Positions 45,381-58,000 of a DNA stretch of 64,000 nucleotides are shown in pieces. This stretch comes from Atherix ibis. Lineage: Eukaryota > Arthropoda > Insecta > Diptera > Athericidae. A program made the translations under genes and the position numbers. The stretch's first letter is position 1, and each line of letters begins with the position of its first letter. Below the pieces are notes generated by a model that had not been told where the DNA came from, ran no database searches, and worked only from the letters and a program-made list of their open reading frames with translations. The stretch lies in contig OY282608.1 in the NCBI GenBank assembly GCA_958298945.1, forward strand, positions 58,752,951 to 58,816,950. The letters are read 5' to 3'.

Positions 45381-47440
45381 CAACAAACCAACAAACCGAC
45401 ATACCAACAAATCAACAAACCAACAAACCAACAAACCAACAAGCCAACAAACCAACAAGCCAACAAACCAACAAACCAACAAACCAACAAACCAACAATC
45501 CAACAAACCAACAAACCAACTAGCCAACAAACCAACAAACCAACAAGCCAACAAGCCATCAAACCAACAAGTCAACAAACCAACAAACCAACAAATTAAC
45601 AAACCAACAAACCAACAAACCAACAAACCAAAAAGCCAACAAGCCAAAAAACCAACAAACCAACAAACCAACAAACCAACAAACGAACAAACCAAAAAAC
45701 CAACAAACCAACAAGCCAACAAACCAACAAACCAACAAGCCAACAAGCCAACAAACCAAAAAACCAACAAACCAACAAACTAACAAACCAACAAACCAAC
45801 AAACCAACAAACCAAGAAGCCAACAGTCCAACAAACCAACAAGCTAACAAACGAACAAACCAACAAGCCATCAAACCAACAAGCCAACAAACCAACAAAC
45901 CAACAAACCAACAAACCAACAAACCAACAAACCAACAAACCAACAAACCAACAAACCAACAAGCCAACAAGCCAAAAAACCAACAAACCAACAAACCAAC
46001 AAACCAACAAACGAACAAACCAAAAAACCAACAAACCAACAAGCCAACAAACCAACAAACCAACAAACCAACAAACCAACAAACCAACAACCCAACAAAC
46101 CAACAAACCAACAAACCAACAAGCCAACAAACCAGCAAACCAACAAGCCAACAAGCTGACAAACGAACAAACCAACAAGCCAACAAGCCAACAAGCCAAC
46201 AAACTAACAAGCCAACAAACGAGCAAACCAACAAACAAACAAACCAACAAACCAACAAACCAACAAACCAACAAACAAATAAACCAACAAACCAACAAAA
46301 CAAACAAACAAACCAACAAACCAGCAAACCAACAAACCAAAAAACGAACAAACCAACAACCCAACAAACCAACAAACCAACAAGCCAACAAGCCAACAAA
46401 CCAACAAGCCAACAAACAAATAAACAAACAAACAAACAAACAAACAAACCAACAAACCAACAAATCAACAAATCAACAAACGAACAAACCAACAACCCAA
46501 CAAACCAACAAACCAACAAACCAAGAAACCAACAAACCAACAAACCAACAAACCGAAAAACCAACAAACCATCAAACCAACAAGCCAACAAGCCAACAAA
46601 CCAACAAACCAACAAAACAACAAACCAAGAAACCAACAAACGAACAAACGAACAAGCCAACAAACCAAAAAACCAACAAACGAATAAACAAACAAACCAA
46701 CAAACCAACCAACCAAGAAACCAACGATCTAAAAAACCAACAAGCCAACAAGCCAACAAACCAACAAACCAACAAACCAACAAGCGAACAAACCAACAAA
46801 CAAACAATCCAACAAACCAACAAATGAACAAACTAACAAGCCAACAAGCCAACAAACCAACAAGCCAACAAACGGACAAACCAACTAACAAACAAACTAA
46901 CAAACCAACAAACAAAGAAACCAACAAACCAACACCCCAACAAACCAACAAACCAACAAAACAAGAAACCAACAAACCAACAAACCAACAAACCAACAAG
47001 CCAACAAACGAACAAACCAACAAACCAGCAAACCAACAAACCAACAAGCCAACAAACCAACAAACCAACAAACGAACAAACCAACAAACCAACAAACCGA
47101 CATACCAACAAATCAACAAACCAACAAACCAACAAACCAACAAGCCAAAAAACCAACAAACCAACAAACCAACAAACCAACAAACCAACAAACCAACAAG
47201 CCAACAAACGAACAAACCAACAAACCAGCAAACCAACAAACCAACAAGCCAACAAACCAACAAACCAACAAAACAAGAAACCAACAAACCAACAAACCAA
47301 CAAGCCAAAAAACCAACAAACCAACAAACCAACAAACCAACAAACCAACAAACCAACAAGCCAACAAACGAACAAACCAACAAACCAGCAAACCAACAAA
47401 CCAACAAGCCAACAAACCAACAAACCAACAAACGAACAAA
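45380..47440. repeat. 2,061-bp higher-order repeat, copy A
   Basis: Landmarks recur 2061 bp later: CGACATACC (G 45398), CTAGCC (T 45521), AAATTAAC (T 45596), CAGTCC (45824) and CGAGCAAACC (46220). Similarity stops going left at about 45,380, where copy B has a CGAAC unit that copy A lacks. Near the right end copy A lacks 32 bp (four units, including AAATAAAC and AAAACAAC) that copy B has before CACCCC. From about 46,980 to 47,440 it carries three CCAGCAAACC modules (47038, 47228, 47388) in place of a simple match. Confidence 0.85.
46703..46970. repeat. CACCCC module, copy 7 (32-bp deletion)
   Basis: C run 46935-46938. Four units before CACCCC, present in copies 8 and 9, are missing. The CGATC variant at its start (near 46,724) is shared with copies 8 and 9 only. 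Confidence 0.8.
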
Positions 47441-49500
47441 CCAACAAACCAACAAACCGACATACCAACAAATCAACAAACCAACAAACCAACAAACCAA
47501 CAAGCCAACAAACCAACAAGCCAACAAACCAACAAACCAACAAACCAACAAACCAACAATCCAACAAACCAACAAACCAACTAGCCAACAAACCAACAAA
47601 CCAACAAGCCAACAAGCCATCAAACCAACAAGTCAACAAACCAACAAACCAACAAATTAACAAACCAACAAACCAACAAACCAACAAACCAAAAAGCCAA
47701 CAAGCCAAAAAACAAACAAACCAACAAACCAACAAACCAACAAACGAACAAACCAAAAAACCAACAAACCAACAAGCCAACAAACCAACAAACCAACAAG
47801 CCAACAAGCCAACAAACCAAAAAACCAACAAACCAACAAACTAACAAACCAACAAACCAACAAACCAACAAACCAAGAAGCCAACAGTCCAACAAACCAA
47901 CAAGCTAACAAACGAACAAACCAACAAGCCATCAAACCAACAAGCCAACAAACCAACAAACCAACAAACCAACAAACCAACAAACCAACAAACCAACAAA
48001 CCAACAAACCAACAAACCAACAAGCCAACAAGCCAAAAAACCAACAAACCAACAAACCAACAAACCAACAAACGAACAAACCAAAAAACCAACAAACCAA
48101 CAAGCCAACAAACCAACAAACCAACAAACCAACAAACCAACAAACCAACAACCCAACAAACCAACAAACCAACAAACCAACAAGCCAACAAACCAGCAAA
48201 CCAACAAGCCAACAAGCTGACAAACGAACAAACCAACAAGCCAACAAGCCAACAAGCCAACAAACTAACAAGCCAACAAACGAGCAAACCAACAAACAAA
48301 CAAACCAACAAACCAACAAACCAACAAACCAACAAACAAATAAACCAACAAACCAACAAAACAAACAAACAAACCAACAAACCAGCAAACCAACAAACCA
48401 AAAAACGAACAAACCAACAACCCAACAAACCAACAAACCAACAAGCCAACAAGCCAACAAACCAACAAGCCAACAAACAAATAAACAAACAAACAAACAA
48501 ACAAACAAACCAACAAACCAACAAATCAACAAATCAACAAACGAACAAACCAACAACCCAACAAACCAACAAACCAACAAACCAAGAAACCAACAAACCA
48601 ACAAACCAACAAACCGAAAAACCAACAAACCATCAAACCAACAAGCCAACAAGCCAACAAACCAACAAACCAACAAAACAACAAACCAAGAAACCAACAA
48701 ACGAACAAACGAACAAGCCAACAAACCAAAAAACCAACAAACGAATAAACAAACAAACCAACAAACCAACCAACCAAGAAACCAACGATCTAAAAAACCA
48801 ACAAGCCAACAAGCCAACAAACCAACAAACCAACAAACCAACAAGCGAACAAACCAACAAACAAACAATCCAACAAACCAACAAATGAACAAACTAACAA
48901 GCCAACAAGCCAACAAACCAACAAGCCAACAAACGGACAAACCAACTAACAAACAAACTAACAAACCAACAAACAAAGAAACCAACAAACCAACAAACCA
49001 ACAAATAAACAAAACAACAAACCAACACCCCAACAAACCAACAAACCAACAAAACAAGAAACCAACAAACCAACAAACCAACAAGCCAAAAAACCAACAA
49101 ACCAACAAACCAACAAACCAACAAACCAACAAACCAACAAGCCAACAAACGAACAAACCAACAAACCAGCAAACCAACAAACCAACAAGCCAACAAACCA
49201 ACAAACCAACAAACGAACAAACCAACAAACCAACAAACCAACAAACCAACAAACCAACAAACGAACAAATTAACAAACCAACAAATCCACAAACCACCAA
49301 ACCAACAAACCAACAAACCAACAAGGCAACAAGCCAACAAACTAACAAACCAACAAACCAACAAACCAACAAACCAACAAACCAACAAACCAACAAACCA
49401 ACAAACCAACAAACCAACAAACCAACAAGCCAACAAACCAACAAACCAACAAGCCAACAAACTAAAAACCAACAAAGCAACAAACCAACAAACCAACAAG
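47441..49500. repeat. 2,061-bp higher-order repeat, copy B
   Basis: Matches copy A at CGACATACC (G 47459), CTAGCC (T 47582), AAATTAAC (T 47657), CAGTCC (47885) and CGAGCAAACC (48281). It keeps the full CACCCC module, with the 32 bp missing from copy A. It ends in perfect-unit runs with GGCAACAAGCC at 49325. The right boundary is approximate because copy A is rearranged there. Confidence 0.82.
48764..49063. repeat. CACCCC module, copy 8
   Basis: C run 49028-49031. Lies in copy B of the 2,061-bp repeat and keeps the units that copy 7 has lost. Confidence 0.8.
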
Positions 49501-51770
49501 CCAACAAACGATCAAACCAACAAACAAACAAACCAACAAACGAACAAACGAACAAATCAACAAACCAGCAAAATAACAAACCAACAAACCAACAAACCAA
49601 CAAACCAACAAACGAACAAACCAACAAGCCAACAAACCAACAAGCCAACAAGCCAACAAACCAACAAGCCAACAAGTCAACAAACGAACAAACCCACAAA
49701 CAAACAAACCAACAAACCTACAAACCAACAAACCAACAAACCAACAAGCCAACAAACCAACAAACCAACAAGCCAACAAGCCAACAAGCCAACAAACCAA
49801 AAAACCAAAAAACCGACAAACCAACAAACCAACAAACCAACAAACCAACAAACCAACAAGCCAATAAACCAACAAGCCAACAAACCAACAAACCAACAAA
49901 CCAACAAGCCAACAAACCAACAAACTAACAAACCAACAAACCAACAAACCTACAAGCCAAAAAACGAACAAACCTACAAACCAACAAACCAACAAACAAA
50001 TAAACCAACAAATAATTAAACCAACAAACCAAAAAACCAACAAACCAACAAACCAATAAACCAACAAACAAATAAACCAACAAACCAACAAACCAACAAA
50101 CCAACAAACCAACAAACCAACAAGCCAACAAACCAACAAACCAACAAGCCAACAAACCAACAAACCAACAAACCAATAAACCAACTAACCAACAAACCAA
50201 CAAACCAACAAACCAACAAACCAACAAACCAACAAACGAACAAACGAACAAACCAACAAACCAACAAACCAACAAACCAACAAACAAATAAACCAACAAA
50301 CCAACAAACCAACAAACCTACAAACCAACAAACGAACAACCCAACAAACCAACAAACCAACAAACCAACAAACCAACAAACCAACTAGCCAACAAACCAA
50401 CAAACCAACAAGCCAACAAGCTAACAAACCAACAAGCCAACAAGCCAACAAACGAACAAACCAAAAAACCAACAAACCAACAAGCCAACAAACCAACAAA
50501 CCAACAAACCAACAAACCAACAAACCAACAACCCAACAAACCAACAAACCAACAAACCAACAAGCCAACAAACCAGCAAACCAACAAGCCAACAAGCTGA
50601 CAAACGAACAAACCAACAAGCCAACAAGCCAACAAGCCAACAAACGAACAAGCCAACAAACGAGCAAACCAACAAACAAACAAACCAACAAACCAACAAA
50701 CCAACAAACCAACAAACCAACAAACCAACAAACAAATAAACCAACAAACCAACAAAACAAACAAGCAAACCAACAAACCAGCAAACCAACAAACCAAAAA
50801 ACGAACAAACCAACAACCCAACAAACCAACAAACCAACAAGCCAACAAGCCAACAAACCAACAAGCCAACAAACAAATAAACAAACAAACAAACAAACAA
50901 ACAAACCAACAAACCAACAAATCAACAAATCAACAAATGAAAAAACCAACAACCCAACAAACCAACAAACCAACAAACCAAGAAACCAACAAACCAACAA
51001 ACCAACAAACCAACAAACCAACAAACCATCAAACCAACAAGCCAACTAGCCAACAAACCAACAAACCAACAAAACAACAAACCAAGAAACCAACAAACGA
51101 ACAAACGAACAAGCCAACAAACCAAAAAACCAACAAACGAATAAACAAACAAACCAACAAACCAACCAACCAAGAAACCAACGATCTAAAGAACCAACAA
51201 GCCAACAAGCCAACAAACCAACAAACCAACAAACCAACAAGCGAACAAACCAACAAACAAACAATACAACAAACCAACAAATGAACAAACTAACAAGCCA
51301 ACAAGCCAACAAACCAACAAGCCAACAAACGGACAAACCAACTAACAAACAAACTAACAAACCAACAAACAAAGAATCCAACAAACCAACAAACCAACAA
51401 ATAAACAAAACAACAAACCAACACCCCAACAAACCAACAAACCAACAAAACAAGAAACCAACAAACCAACAAACCAACAAGCCAAAAAACCAACAAACCA
51501 ACAAACCAACAAACCAACAAACCAACAAACCAACAAGCCAACAAACGAACAAACCAACAAACCAACAAACCAACAAACCAACAAACCAACAAACCAACAA
51601 GCCAACAAACCAACAAACCAACAAACGAACAAACCAACAAACCAACAAACCAACAAACCAACAAACGAACAAATTAACAAACCAACAAATCAACAAACCA
51701 ACAAACCAACAAACCAACAAACGAACAAACCAACAAACCAACAAGGCAACAAGCCAACAAACTAACAAAC
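49500..51770. repeat. CGATCAAACC module followed by a partial third copy of the 2,061-bp repeat
   Basis: The first part carries CGATCAAACC at 49509, AAGTCAACAAACGAAC near 49,675 and AATAATTAAACC at 50011. From about 50,390 the sequence rejoins the 2,061-bp repeat: CGAGCAAACC at 50661 and the long AAAC run near 50,880. Offsets to copy B are 2380, then 2396 further right. The third copy has AAATGAAAAAACC near 50,936 where copies A and B have AAACGAAC, and ends with a CACCCC module and GGCAACAAGCC at 51745. Confidence 0.8.
51161..51459. repeat. CACCCC module, copy 9
   Basis: C run 51424-51427. It carries AAAGAACC near 51,188 and AACAATACAAC near 51,263, changes not seen in copies 7 and 8. Confidence 0.8.
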
Positions 51771-53258
51771 CAACAAACCAACAAACCAACAAACCAACAA
51801 ACCAACAAACCAACAAACCAACAAACCAACAAACCAACAAACCAACAAGCCAACAAACCAACAAACCAACAAGCCAACAAACTAAAAAACCAACAAAGCA
51901 ACAAACCAACAAACCAACAAGCCAACAAACGATCAAACCAACAAACAAACAAACCAACAAACGAAGAAACGAACAAACGAACAAATCAACAAACCAGCAA
52001 AATAACAAACCAACAAACCAACAAACCAACAAACCAACAAACGAACAAACCAACAAGCCAACAAACCAACAAGCCAACAAGCCAACAAACCAACAAGCCA
52101 ACAAGTCAACAAACGAACAAACCCACAAACAAACAAACCAACAAACCTACAAACCAACAAACCAACAAACCAACAAGCCAACAAACCAACAAACCAACAA
52201 GCCAACAAGCCAAAAAGCCAACAAACCAAAAAACCAAAAAACCGACAAACCAACAAACCAACAAACCGACAAACCAACAAACCAACAAGCCAATAAACCA
52301 ACAAGCCAACAAACCAACAAACCAACAAACCAACAAGCCAACAAACCAACAAACTAACAAGCCAACAAACCAACAAACCTACAAGCCAAAAAACGAACAA
52401 ACCTACAAACCAACAAACCAACAAACAAATAAACCAACAAATAATTAAACCAACAAACCAAAAAACCAACAAACCAACAAACCAATAAACCAACAAACAA
52501 ATAAACCAACAAACCAACAAACCAACAAACCAACAAACCAACAAACCAACAAGCCAACAAACCAACAAACCAACAAGCCAACAAACCAACAAACCAACAA
52601 ACCAATAAACCAACTAACCAACAAACCAACAAACCAACAAACCAACAAACCAACAAACGAACAAACGAACAAACCAACAAACCAACAAACCAACAAACCA
52701 ACAAACCAACAAACAAATAAACCAACAAACCAACAAACCAACAAACCAACAAACCAACAAACGAACAACCCAACAAACCAACAAACCAACAAACCAACAA
52801 ACCAACAAACCAACTAGCCAACAAACCAACAAACCAACAAGCCAACAAACGAACAAACTAACAAACAAACAAACCAACAAACGAACAAACCAACAAACCA
52901 ACAAACCAGCAAACCAACAAACCAACAACCGAACAAATAAACAAGCCAACAAACCAACAAACCAACAAGCCACCAAGCCAACAAACCAACAAGCCAACAA
53001 GCCAACAATCGAACAAACCAACAAACAAACAAACCAACAAACCAACAAACCAAAAAACCTACAAACCAACAAACCAACAAACCAACAAAACAACAAACCA
53101 ACAAACCAACAAACCAAGAAACCAAAAAACCAACAAACCAACAAACCAACAAACCAACAAACCAACAAACCAACAAACCAACTAGCCAACAAACCAACAA
53201 ACCAAGAAGCCAACAAACCAACAAACCAACAAACAAATAAACCAACAAACCAACAAAC
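51771..53258. repeat. 1,488-bp higher-order repeat, copy A
   Basis: Landmarks ACTAAAAAACC (51881), CGATCAAACC (51930), AATAATTAAACC (52440), CTAGCC (about 52,814) and CTAGCC (about 53,182) define this copy. The first three recur 1488 bp later (186 units exactly) and the last two 1640 bp later. It contains two AAACGAAG units near 51,961 that are also present in copy B. Confidence 0.87.
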
Positions 53259-54898
53259 TAACAAACCAACAAACCAACAAACCAACAAACCAACAAACCA
53301 ACAAACCAACAAACCAACAAACCAACAAACCAACAAGCCAACAAACCAACAAACCAACAAGCCAACAAACTAAAAAACCAACAAAGCAACAAACCAACAA
53401 ACCAACAAGCCAACAAACGATCAAACCAACAAACAAACAAACCAACAAACGAAGAAACGAACAAACGAACAAATCAACAAACCAGCAAAATAACAAACCA
53501 ACAAACCAACAAACCAACAAACCAACAAACGAACAAACCAACAAGCCAACAAACCAACAAGCCAACAAGCCAACAAACCAACAAGCCAACAAGTCAACAA
53601 ACGAACAAACCCACAAACAAACAAACCAACAAACCTACAAACCAACAAACCAACAAACCAACAAGCCAACAAACCAACAAACCAACAAGCCAACAAGCCA
53701 ACAAGCCAACAAACCAAAAAACCAAAAAACCGACAAACCAACAAACCAACAAACCGACAAACCAACAAACCAACAAGCCAATAAACCAACAAGCCAACAA
53801 ACCAACAAACCAACAAACCAACAAGCCAACAAACCAACAAACTAACAAGCCAACAAACCAACAAACCTACAAGCCAAAAAACGAACAAACCTACAAACCA
53901 ACAAACCAACAAACAAATAAACCAACAAATAATTAAACCAACAAACCAAAAAACCAACAAACCAACAAACCAATAAACCAACAAACAAATAAACCAACAA
54001 ACCAACAAACCAACAAACCAACAAACCAACAAACCAACAAGCCAACAAACCAACAAACCAACAAGCCAACAAACCAACAAACCAACAAACCAATAAACCA
54101 ACTAACCAACAAACCAACAAACCAATAAACTAACAAACAAATAAACCAACAAACCAACAAACCAACAAACCAACAAACCAACAAACCAACAAGCCAACAA
54201 ACCAACAAACCAACAAGCCAACAAACCAACAAACCAACAAACCAATAAACCAACTAACCAACAAACCAACAAACCAACAAACCAACAAACCAACAAACGA
54301 ACAAACGAACAAACCAACAAACCAACAAACCAACAAACCAACAAACCAACAAACAAATAAACCAACAAACCAACAAACCAACAAACCAACAAACCAACAA
54401 ACGAACAACCCAACAAACCAACAAACCAACAAACCAACAAACCAACAAACCAACTAGCCAACAAACCAACAAACCAACAAGCCAACAAACGAACAAACTA
54501 ACAAACAAACAAACCAACAAACGAACAAACCAACAAACCAACAAACCAGCAAACCAACAAACCAACAACCGAACAAATAAACAAGCCAACAAACCAACAA
54601 ACCAACAAGCCACCAAGCCAACAAACCAACAAGCCAACAAGCCAACAATCGAACAAACCAACAAACAAACAAACCAACAAACCAACAAACCAAAAAACCT
54701 ACAAACCAACAAACCAACAAACCAACAAAACAACAAACCAACAAACCAACAAACCAAGAAACCAAAAAACCAACAAACCAACAAACCAACAAACCAACAA
54801 ACCGACAAACAAACAAACCAACTAGCCAACAAACCAACAAACCAAGAAGCCAACAAACCAACAAACCAACAAACAAATAAACCAACAAACCAACAAAC
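53259..54898. repeat. 1,640-bp higher-order repeat, copy B, with a 152-bp internal insertion
   Basis: Repeats copy A from ACTAAAAAACC (53369), CGATCAAACC (53418) and AATAATTAAACC (53928). After an AATAAACTAACAAAC junction near 54,125 it repeats about 152 bp of itself (19 whole units), including AATAAACCAACTAACC. The offset to copy A is 1640 from there to about 54,898. The match stops where copy A has AACAAACT and copy B AACAAACC. Confidence 0.87.
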
Positions 54899-57800
54899 CA
54901 ACAAACCAACAAACCAACAAACCAACAAGCCAACAAGCCGAAAAACCAACAAACCAACAAACCAACAAACCAACAAACGAATAAACCAACAAACCAACAA
55001 ACCAACAAACCAACAAGCCAACAAGCCAACAAACCAAAAAACCAACAAACCAACAAACTAACAAACCAACAAACCAACAAACCAACAAACCAACAAACCA
55101 ACAAACCAACAAACCAACAAACCAACAAGCCAACAAACCAACAAGCCAACAGTCCAACAAACCAACAAGCTAACAAACGAACAAACCAACAAACAAACAA
55201 ACTAACAAACTAAGAAACCAACAAACCAACAAACCAACAAACCAACAAACCAACAAACCAACAAACCAACAAACCAACAAACCAACAAACCAACAAACCA
55301 ACAAGCCAACAAGCCAAAAAACTAACAAACCAACAAGCCAACAAACCAACAAACCAACAAACTAACAAACCAAAAAACCAACAAACCAACAAACCAACAA
55401 ACCAACAAACGAACAAACCAACCAACCAACAAACCAACAAGCCAATAAACGAACAAATCTACAAACAAACAAACCAACAAACCAACAAACCAACAAACCA
55501 AAAAACCAATAAACCAACAAACCAACTAGCCAACAAACCAACAAACCAACAAACCAACAAACCAACAAACCAACAAACGAACAAACCTACAAAACAACAA
55601 ACAAATAAACCAACAAACCAACAAACCAACAAACCAACAAACCAACAAGCCAACAAACGAACAAACTAAGAAACAAACAAACCAACAAACGAACAAATCA
55701 ACAAACCAACAAACCAACAAACCAACTAGCCAACAAACCAACAAACCAACAAGCCAACAAACGAACAAACTAACAAACAAACAAACCAACAAACGAACAA
55801 ACCAACAAACCAACAAACCAACAACCGAACAAATCCACAAGCCAACAAACCAACAAACCAACAAGCCAACAAGCCAACAAACCAACAAGCCAACAAGCCA
55901 ACAAACGAACAAACCAACAAACAAACAAACCAACAAACCAACAAACCAAAAAACCAACAAACCAACAAACCAACAAACCAACAAAACAACAAACCAACAA
56001 ACCAACAAACCAACAAACCAAAAAACCAACAAACCAACAAACCAACAAACCAACAAACCAACAAACCAACTAGCCAACAAACCAACAAACCAACAAGCCA
56101 ACAAACCAACAAACTAACAAACAAATAAACCAACAAACCAACAAACCCACAAACCAACAAACCAACAAACCAACAAGCCAACAAGCCGAAAAACCAACAA
56201 ACCAACAAACCAAAAAACCAACAAACGAACAAACCAACAAACCAACAAACCAACAAGCCAACAAACCAACAAACCGACAAGCCAACAAGCCAACAAACCA
56301 AAAAACCAACAAACCAACAAACTAACAAACCAACAAACCAACAAACCAACAAACCAACAAACCAACAAGCCAACAAACCAACAAGCCAACAGTCCAACAA
56401 ACCAACAAGCTAACAAACGAACAAACCAACAAACAAACAAACTAACAAACCAACAAACTAACAAACCAACAAACCAACAAACCAACAAACCAACAAACCA
56501 ACAAACCAACAAACCAACAAACCAACAAGGCAACAAACCAACAAACCAACAAACCTACAAACGAACAAGCTAACAAACTAACAAACCAACAAACCAACAA
56601 ACCAACAAACCAACAAACCAACCAACGAACAAACAAACAAACCAACAAACCAACAAACCAACAAACCAACAAACCAACAGACAAATAAACCAACAAACTA
56701 ACAAGCCAACAAACCAACAAGCCAAAAAACCAACAAACCACCAAGCCAACAAGCCAACAAACCAACAAGACAACAAACCAACAAGCAAACAAACCAAAAA
56801 ACCAACAAACCAACTAACCAACTAACCAACAAGCCAACAAACCAACAAACCAACAAGCCAAGTAACCAACAAGCCAAGAAACCAACAAACCAGCAAACCA
56901 ACAAACCAACAAACCAACAAACCAACAAACCAACAAACCGACAAGCCAACAAACGAACAAACCAACAAACCAACAAACCAACAAAACAACAAACCAACAA
57001 AACAACAAGCCAACAAACCAACAAGCCAACAAACCAACAACCCAACAAACCAACAAAACAACAAACCACAAGCCAACAAGCCAACAAGCCAACAAACCAA
57101 CAAACCAACAAGCCAACCAGCCAACAAACCAACAAACCAACAAACCAACAAACCAACAAACCAACAAACCGACATACCAACAAATCAACAAACCAACAAA
57201 CCAACAAACCAACAAGCCAACAAACCAAAAAACCAACAAACCAATAAACCAACAAACCAACAAACCAACAAGCCAACAAGCCAACAAACCAAAAAACCAA
57301 CAAACCAACAAACCAACAAACCAACAAACTAACAAGCTAACAAACCAAAAAAACAACAAACCAACAAACCAAGTAACCAACAAAACAACAAACCAACAAG
57401 CCAAAAAGCCAACAAACCAACAAACAAACAAACCAACAAAGCAACAAACAAATAAACCAACAAACCAACAAACCAACAAACCAACAAACCAACAAAACAA
57501 CAAACCAACAAACCAACAAACCAACAAACGAACAAACGAACAAACCAACAAACCAACAAACCAACAAGCCAACAAACCAACAAACCAACAAACTAACAAA
57601 CCAACAAACCAACAAACCAACAAACCAACAAACCAACAAACCAAGAAACCAACAAACCAACAAACCAACAAACGAACAAACCAACAAACCAAGAAACCAA
57701 CAAACCAACAAGCCAACAAGCCAACAAACCAACAAACCAACAAGCCAACAAGCCAACAAACCAACAAACCAACAAACCAAAAAACCAACAAACCAACAAA

Positions 57801-58000
57801 CCAAGTAACCAACAAACCAACAAACCAACAAATCAAGAAACCAACAAACCAACAAACCAACAAGCCAAAAAACCAACAAACCAACAAGCCAACAAGCCAA
57901 CAAACCAACAAACTAAAAAACCAACAAAACAACAAACCAACAAACCAATAAGCCAACAAACCAACAAACCAACAAGCCAACAAACCAACAAGCCAACAAA
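54899..58000. repeat. Array segment: mosaic of CAGTCC, CCACCAAGCC and CTAGCC modules
   Basis: CAGTCC occurs at 55150 and 56390. The stretch near 55,730-56,060 resembles 54,450-54,780. From about 56,570 to 57,190 the order of CCACCAAGCC, CCAAGTAACC and CGACATACC landmarks resembles 43-45 kb and 62.4-63 kb. From 57,330 to 58,000 the sequence is dominated by AAGAAACC variants and CCAAGTAACC landmarks. Confidence 0.72.

Noticed and set aside
45596..49699. Two long - strand frames (675 and 680 codons) that resemble a duplicated gene pair
   Set aside because: Their similarity comes from the 2,061-bp duplication of satellite DNA. They end only at point variants that make a stop, and show no sign of a conserved reading frame.
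48885..49928. + strand open frame of 347 codons starting at ATG, with a Thr, Asn, Gln, Lys and Pro repeat
   Set aside because: The ATG is an AAATGAAC unit variant, and the peptide is the NKPTNQQT repeat forced by the consensus. Similar frames at 17171, 21942, 46824 and 51281 have the same origin. No upstream or downstream gene signals are seen.
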